This document shows, piece by piece, positions 58,301 to 64,000 of a stretch of 64,000 nucleotides of DNA; within the stretch, counting starts at the first letter, position 1; the number at the start of each line of letters is the position of its first letter. The position numbers and the translations under genes were made by a program. The notes under the pieces were generated by a model that saw nothing but the letters and a program-made list of their open reading frames with translations, did no database searches and was not told the origin of the DNA. The stretch lies in contig JAKZZE010000012.1 in NCBI GenBank assembly GCA_024220505.1, positions 1,727,928-1,791,927 on the forward strand, in the 5' to 3' direction. Origin of the DNA: Rhizopus arrhizus. Taxonomy: Eukaryota; Mucoromycota; Mucoromycetes; Mucorales; Rhizopodaceae.

Positions 58301-59892
58301 AGCTGATTCATCAGCCATGGCTTTGAAATCAGCCGTAGAAAGAAGCCCGTGATCTACCCAAACTTCAACCATTCGTTTTGGCGTACCTAGAAATAAATTG
58401 TGCATAGGATCAACTGTTGTTAACCTTACAACATCAAAGTATTCTAGTCGGTGAAGTTCACTCCATTTACTTCCTGTGTCCGTCTGCAGGGTTCTTTGTT
58501 GTGTAATGTGAGTGGCATTAAGCCAAGCATATGCTTCTTGGCGCTGCTGGGTATTGTTTCGCAGAATCCAATGCTCATCGTCAAAGTCTGAAAAATCTGG
58601 CTTCGTTGAATTTGCACCAGTACTGATTCGCGAAAACACAGTGGAACACTTGTTGCAGGCTTTGTGCGCGGATTGACCCATGAATCCAGCTACCTTACGA
58701 GCTGCTGGTATATCACAGTTAACGGACATCAAAGCAACACGTACCATCTCACCGTTTCTGTTCTGGTACGTTGGCATCATCATACCTCCGTACAAGGTAT
58801 TCAGCTCTGCAATCATTGGTCGCAAGAAATTTTGGAGCTGGTCATCCGTGGGTCTCGCCAGGCCCAGGAATCATACCAACCAGGATGATGTTGGAAACCT
58901 TCATCCTGGAACCCCTTGGAAGGTTGTTTGATAGTGAGATATACACCACCGCAAGAGTAATGCATACCATCACTAGGTTGAAACCAATCAACGTTCAATG
59001 ACACCATTAATGATCGTCTTTTATTCACAAATGGCTCCCCAGCTGAGTCGAACCATCTCATTCCAGACTCTACCATCATAAATGTCATACAACACACCTT
59101 CCTCCACATATCGCCTCTCCACTGTTCAATTTCTGTTTCAAAGTTCGGACGGACAAAGAACTTCTTCAACGTTTCGACAATTGAGTTGTACGGGAACTCA
59201 AGGACGGGCTTCAGGCTGCTGCCAACAAAAAGTGAATTACCACATGGGCGCTCTTGTCTGTGGGGGTTGTTTGCAAACCTGACAAAAGGGCATAGTCGGG
59301 TATGCAAACTTCCCGTGTCATAAACACTTCTACAAAGAGAACAGACAAGGAAACGGGAGACACCACTACTGGCAGAGGAATAATTGACCATGGCACGAGC
59401 AGTGGAGATCTTTGTAGGAATCTCCATGCCATGGCCAAGGGCACGAACAAAGAAAGAAAGAAAGGCCAACAGTTCTTCACCGGCTTCAACAGAAAGGTGC
59501 TTTGCTTGAAAAGCACAAGGTAAAGGACCAGGAGATACTCCAATTGTTGGTCGTTGGTCATTCTTCTTCCATGTCGACATCCATGTCAGCATCAAGGTCG
59601 AATTCTAAATTTGTTTAATAAAAAAAAAGGGTGTGTTTATGAATATACCTTCAAACGTGCTTCTTTCGGTAGAACTGGAGGGTTGCTCGAAGATATTTTC
59701 TAATCTTCTTTGTCTCAAAACTATTTTAATTGCACTTTAGTCTTTCTGCATTTCTTTAAAAAAAAGTACCTTCTCCAACTTTGTCAATACGCTTATGAGT
59801 ATTAGCGGTTTCTTGGCAATCATTCTGAATCCTTCAGGACATTTGCTGCATTTGGTGCATTGGCATTTAACTTTGTTGTTAGTGGCGTTCAT
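55346..59892 (-). pseudogene. Tnp2-type transposase of unit C, decayed
   Basis: Starts at ATG 59892 with CQCTKCSKCPEGF, the zinc cluster. Then (59595-58825) VNYSSASSG, FLVCSLCRSVYDTG, MVSLNVDWFQPSDG; frameshifts near 58910 and 58840; then (58825-58244) VNCDIPAARKVAGF, CNKCSTVF, VDPMHNLFLGTPKRMV. A later part (58200-57486) has KSDEWRTWC and TPNMHMHMH with stops. R3 interrupts; across it EVLQNYYMDTYETP lines up with the unit B protein, followed by LGQRYQ and FAFVNWYSHATQHF. It is convergent with the accessory gene, as in unit B. Clearly a pseudogene. Confidence 0.72.
55857..57485 (-). mobile_element. R3, copy of family R in reverse orientation
   Basis: 1629 bp, TA-flanked, nearly identical to R2 reversed. 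Inserted in the unit C transposase gene, whose frame closes when it is removed. Confidence 0.92.
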
Positions 59893-60661
59893 TTCAAAAA
59901 AAAATAATATTCAGGATTTAGTAGAGGAATAAGATAGAAAAAAATGCGTGATCAAAAAAAACTAAAGCAAATATACTAAATTTGGATGTCGTTTCCTAAA
60001 CAGTAACAGTTTTACGTGTACTAAAGAAATGTTTTTTTTTCCTTGTTTTGTTTCAGAGAACATATTTAACATTGAGGATACAAAAGATATAAAAGAAAAC
60101 TCAACAATGGTTAAATGTAAGTTTGTAACAACAAAAATAATACCAGGTCTAACGTCGTTTTTCTTTTTTTTTTTCTTTTTATATTAAGGATTTCTAATGG
60201 GACACAAATGGATGACGAACATGAACCTCATGAGTAAAGTTATTCTTTCCAACAGATAAAACTATAAGAATATCAAACTTATATTACTGCTTGTTGCTGC
60301 AAAGTTTTTTTTTTGATAAAGGTTGGCAATGTTAACATCTCTAATGGCTAATGGCAAATTACACCCATGTGTAAACATAAAGTAAGTAATGAACTAATAT
60401 AAGCTTAAAAACATATATTCTTTTTATTGTATGTCATGAAAAATAATAAAGCAATCATTTACTTGAAAAATAAAAACCCTGTGCTTGTATCTATTGATTA
60501 TAATTGCCTTGTAACAAGATGTTAACAAAGCTTCTTTTTTTTTTATTCTTTTTAGAATATACACGTATTCTTGTTATAATGTACAAGCATTTGTATTTTT
60601 ATAAAACATGTTTACTGTTAGGTTATTGTTTTCATTTGAATAAGTAACATTTTATTGCTAT

Positions 60662-60697
<36 letters not shown>

Positions 60698-61203
60698 AGG
60701 TCTTTTTTTTTTAACCTTGTCTTTTTTTTTTTTACTTCTAATTTTCCAGCTTCTTTTTTTTTTTCCCAACACGCAACTATTTTGTTACGTTCTGTTACAC
60801 GCTTCAAATGAACTAAGCTAAAGATCACAGACTGCCTTCCTAATATGTATTCTTTGATCAAAATAATCACAATGTTGTCTTTTGTTTGCCGCATTTTGCC
60901 CTCAAAATAAAAAAAGAAAATATCGGTCTTTCAACCGATAGAGGAGAACAGGCTTTCCAAAAGAGACTATTTGAAAAAAAAAGACACTTTTTTTAAAACA
61001 TGAATAACTCTAGAATACTTACACCACAAAAAAATAATAAAATTATTAAATTTCTTTATTTTTTTCGCACTAAATCTTTTTTCAAAAATTCAAAAAGGTG
61101 CAATACAGAGCATTTTAATTTTTCGTCGTTAATCAAAGTATTTTAAATCGTTGAAATTTTGATGTTAGAAATGACTGCCAATGACTGATAACGCTGAAAA
61201 TCA
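59893..61203. other. Right subterminal region of unit C
   Basis: AT-rich, many T-runs (longest at 60667-60694), no supported gene. The equivalent position in unit B holds X2, but I see only short shared motifs (e.g. ggcaatgttaacatc), not clear homology. Confidence 0.45.
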
Positions 61204-61219
61204 CCAACTATTTGCAGTG

Positions 61220-61268
61220 AACACATTTCACCGAGAACGAGAAGTCGACCTTTCATACCAAAGTAAGC
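61220..61268. repeat. Direct repeat of LINE sequence next to the right end of unit C
   Basis: acacatttcaccgagaacga and the following roughly 30 bp recur at about 61553-61601 inside the LINE, with a few differences. This copy starts directly after the GCAGTG end of unit C. Confidence 0.8.
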
Positions 61269-61452
61269 CAGGTGAAGAGGGATTAGCTCAGTCGAAAATT
61301 TATGTTTTTATTTAAAGATTAATGCAATCGACCTTTAGGCATTATGTGCTATCAAAGTACAAAAAAGAGAATATACATGATACGAAAAAAAGTCCTAGCG
61401 ACCATTTGATGGACCAAAAAAAGAGGAGAGAGAAGAGAAGCCAAAAGAGAAA

Positions 61453-64000
61453 TCAAAGAGCTAATTTGTAGGATATCAGTTCGTGGTCTCCTCCGCATCG
61501 TGCACTAAGTGGTGTGGCAGTGGGAAGGTAGAAGCCAGAGGAACAATCAAAACACATTTCACCGAGAACGAGAAGTCGACCTTTCATACCAGAGTAATCC
61601 AGGTGAAGGATCATTGGTGTAATCACCATCAGGGTTGCAAAGCTGGTCAAAGTGCCAAAGGATGGTACAAAGACTGACCCAGAACGGAGGACAACGAGCA
61701 GAAGGAGAAACAGGCAACAAAGACAAGAGATAGTCAATGTGCAGCTCGGTAGAACCAGCAGGAGGGAAAGGAAGACAACACCAGAGAGCCGATGGGACCT
61801 GAGGACAGACCATGAGATGGGCACGAGTGGTATGACCAAACAGACAAGCACAAGGACGAGGATCACCAGGCAGCCAACCCATACGCCAACGTATAAGCCG
61901 ACTACGATCAGCACGCGAGGCAGGAACATAGAGGATTGGATCCACTCGCAGTACAGGACGACAGGCTCGAATCAAGACTTGAGATGTAGAAGCCAGGAAC
62001 TGATGAAACTCTTGCTGACGATACGCATGTAACCAGGTTTTAAGCCGAGAAGGAGCCGTAACTTCTGGTGGGTGATCCAGCACAATGCGTCGAGAGCGAA
62101 GAGTTGATAGTAGTGACGATGGCAGCGAAGAAGAAAGCAGCGACAGAGACAGTCATCAGGCAAAGACTGGACACGAAGGCAAAATTTTAGCACCAAGGTA
62201 TCAGCACGGAAACGCATCGACGGTAGGTTACAGATGTGCCGAAGCACAACCGTCGACGAGGTCTTGTGGCCACCAACGATCAGACGCAGACATCGGCTTT
62301 GAGCGCGCTCTAGCTCGTCATAGTCCTTTTTGAGCAGCTTCGAGATGGCTAGGCCATACTCTAACTTGGGACGTACAAACATAGCATAGAGGCGAGAAGA
62401 GAACAGCAGCGAGAAACCAGACCTATTGGCACCAATTGCAGACAGTTGAGACATCTTGAGTTGTGCACCAGGCTTGCGGTGAGCTACCAGACGAGACGGA
62501 GAGATACCATTGCGAACGAATGGCACACCAAGATAAACGAACTCATCGACAGACGGTATGTCTTCATCATAGAGAGTGAGACGGACGTATCTTGACGACG
62601 TCGGATCTGGAGCATTAAGGATGGCACATTGGTAGGACTCCATCTGTAGCCGAGCACTGTGAATGGATTTGGGCCAGGTCAAGCATCTGTTTGACTTCGC
62701 TTGCAGAACCGAGAATAGCCACATCATCAGCATAAAGGAGAGAGTTGATGGCTGTGGGTGACAAAGACAGAGAGGAGACATCCAATGTCGGACCAAAAGG
62801 AAGACCAGGAGAAAGACCAAGATCAGAACCAGGAGGACCAGAAGGAGACAAGGATGAGACCATTGCTGTGGTACGCGTGGCAGCAGAACGAAGAAGAGCA
62901 GGCAGCGTGTTGATGTAGATCGAGTACAGATGCGGACTCAAGACAGAGCCTTGAAGTACACCTGTACTCGGAGTGAATGGCGTCGAGACTTGATTAGACA
63001 TCAGGACCGAGATTGAAACATCATCAAAGAGATGAGCCAAGACAGAGACCAGAGCAAAAGGAGCAGAGACAGCCAAGAGTGATTGCCATATGACACGTCT
63101 GTCGACAGTATCATAGGCAGCCTTGATATCAAGAAACGCCACGACAGGGAAATGACGCTTTCGACGATAGTACTCCTGTATCAAGTCATGCAAGCAGAGG
63201 GCTTGGTCAAGAGCACTTCGCTGTGGACGGAAACCACCTTGAGCAATGTCCAGTGGAGGCGAGACATCTTCTAAATGTGGAAAGAGACACATCTCAAACA
63301 GCTTTCGGATGATGGACGTCAAGGAGATCGGCCTGAAGTTTGACGGTTGATGAGGATCGCCCTTCTTGTAGATAGGCACGACCTGCGCATGACGCCAAAG
63401 AGAAGGAGTGTAAGACCATTGGCAGCAGATATCAAAGAGACGAGCCAAGAGCAGCTACTTGTTTGCGTATGGGAATAAGCATCTCTGTACGAAGATGATC
63501 AGAGCCAGGAGCTTTGCGCAGAGGAAGTCGACGCATTGTGTCAGCAACAGTGTCAGCCGAAAAAGAAGAAAGACCAGAACCAGAACCAAGACCAGCACCA
63601 AGACCAAGACCAAGACCAGAACCAGATGGGTCATCCTCAGACAAGGATCCAAGATCAAAAGGGACATGATCATCAGACGATGGAAGAGGAGGAGGACGGG
63701 TGGACGGCAGACCAGAGCCAGAGTAGACAGATGCAAGATGATCCGCATAGCATTGGCACCAGCGACAGGGCCATCAGGATGAGCATATGAGACTTGAGGA
63801 CGACGACGGTTATGGACTTGCTTGACCCTACGCACCGCAGAAGAAAAGTCGCCACGAGCGAGGGAGTCACAAAAGGCACGCCAAGATTCTCGTTTAGCTC
63901 GCTTGACAGCCGTGCGGAAACGGACATGAGCTTCTTGATGGAGACCCCACCAGTAAGCTTTGTCAATCCCAAGAGACCAACGCCACTTACGGTAGAGCCA
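61453..64000 (-). pseudogene. LINE (non-LTR retrotransposon) ORF2 fragment with RT
   Basis: Minus strand, running off the right edge. From the edge: WRWSLGIDKAYWWG and a basic stretch, a low-complexity G/L/S repeat, then RT: LPLRKAPGSDHLRTEML, VVPIYKKGDPHQPSNFRPIS, AFLDIKAAYDTVDR, GVLQGSVLSPHLYSIY and LLYADDVAIL (catalytic YADD, near 62735). A frameshift near 62670 leads to MESYQCAILN, FVYLGVPFVR, RPKLEYG. Another leads to the C-terminal part with RWRMGWLPGDPRPCACLFGH and a Cys/His cluster, ending near 61559 or 61453. No endonuclease domain is in view. The region is visibly GC-richer than the rest of the window. At least two frameshifts make this copy inactive. Confidence 0.82.
63572..63630 (-). 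repeat. GACCAA/GACCAG hexamer repeat in the LINE frame
   Basis: About ten imperfect copies of a 6-bp unit (aagacc / cagaacc variants). In the RT frame it codes for alternating Gly with Leu or Ser, just upstream of the RT domain. Confidence 0.75.

Larger units (their letters stand above)
50650..61219 (+). mobile_element. CACTA-like unit C (both genes, decayed)
   Basis: Candidate ends CACTGCAAATAATTGG (50650-50665) and CCAACTATTTGCAGTG (61204-61219), inverted with one mismatch in 16. Contains the accessory gene (52383-55260), the convergent Tnp2 gene (59892-55346), and tandem repeats near the left end. R2 and R3 are inserted. No clear target duplication seen. Confidence 0.6.

Noticed and set aside
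60658..60894. Lys-rich minus-strand frame
   Set aside because: Product of T-runs, with no conserved motif.
61279..61330. tRNA-like start (ggattagctcagtc) that resembles an A box
   Set aside because: No B box or fold at the right distance; too little for a tRNA or SINE call.
63455..63835. Leu/Val-rich frame that looks like a membrane protein
   Set aside because: It is an alternative frame of the hexamer repeat in the LINE; the RT frame is adjacent.
1..64000. CRISPR arrays, operons, bacterial promoters
   Set aside because: The repeats found are TIRs, LTRs and tandem arrays in spliced eukaryotic DNA; no spacer-repeat pattern exists.

Overview
This window looks like fungal DNA from an early-diverging lineage, most likely Mucoromycota (Mucorales-like). 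The sequence is AT-rich with many homopolymer runs. The one clear cellular gene has twelve introns of 42-88 bp. Everything else is mainly transposable elements of kinds common in these fungi: Tc1/mariner, chromodomain Ty3/gypsy, an ISXO2-like transposase, Tnp2 (CACTA-like) transposases and a LINE. The species assignment is inference.

Layout. (1) 289-3110: a complete 13-exon LMBR1-domain membrane protein (LMBRD2 homologue), reconstructed to 735 aa. (2) 3111-6401: gene fragments and decayed sequence. (3) 6402-23892: an ISXO2-like transposase gene split by Tc1-A. It is cut a second time by Tc1-B, which holds gypsy-1 (TSD CTTAG), which in turn holds gypsy-2 (TSD AGAGG, identical 334-bp LTRs). The right flank of Tc1-B is not the ISXO2 gene but the 3' half of another Tc1 (Tc1-C), so a rearrangement or misjoin must lie here. 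(4) 23893-61219: three tandem, same-orientation units (A, B, C) of a CACTA-like transposon. The full unit carries two convergent genes: a + strand spliced accessory gene and a - strand Tnp2-type transposase with an N-terminal zinc cluster. Candidate CACTG... ends flank the units. Unit A lacks the transposase. All three are shredded by later insertions: Tc1-C, Tc1-D (holding Tc1-F, holding a solo LTR), gypsy-3 (holding Tc1-H), Tc1-E, and three copies of a decayed Tc1 family called R (one holding Tc1-G). (5) 61220-64000: a GC-richer LINE on the - strand, running off the window.

Exact target-site duplications (TA for Tc1, 5 bp for the LTR elements) let most insertions be peeled off on paper. Several interrupted reading frames then close exactly. 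The accessory gene of unit B becomes 390 codons plus stop. The Tc1-D and Tc1-F transposases both become 343 codons plus stop.

Points most worth following up: the two-gene CACTA-like system and its conserved third region; the gag-UGA-CUA-pol arrangement of gypsy-1; a shared self-priming signature in all three gypsy elements; the discordant flanks of Tc1-B; and the R family, which seems to have spread after its transposase gene had already decayed.
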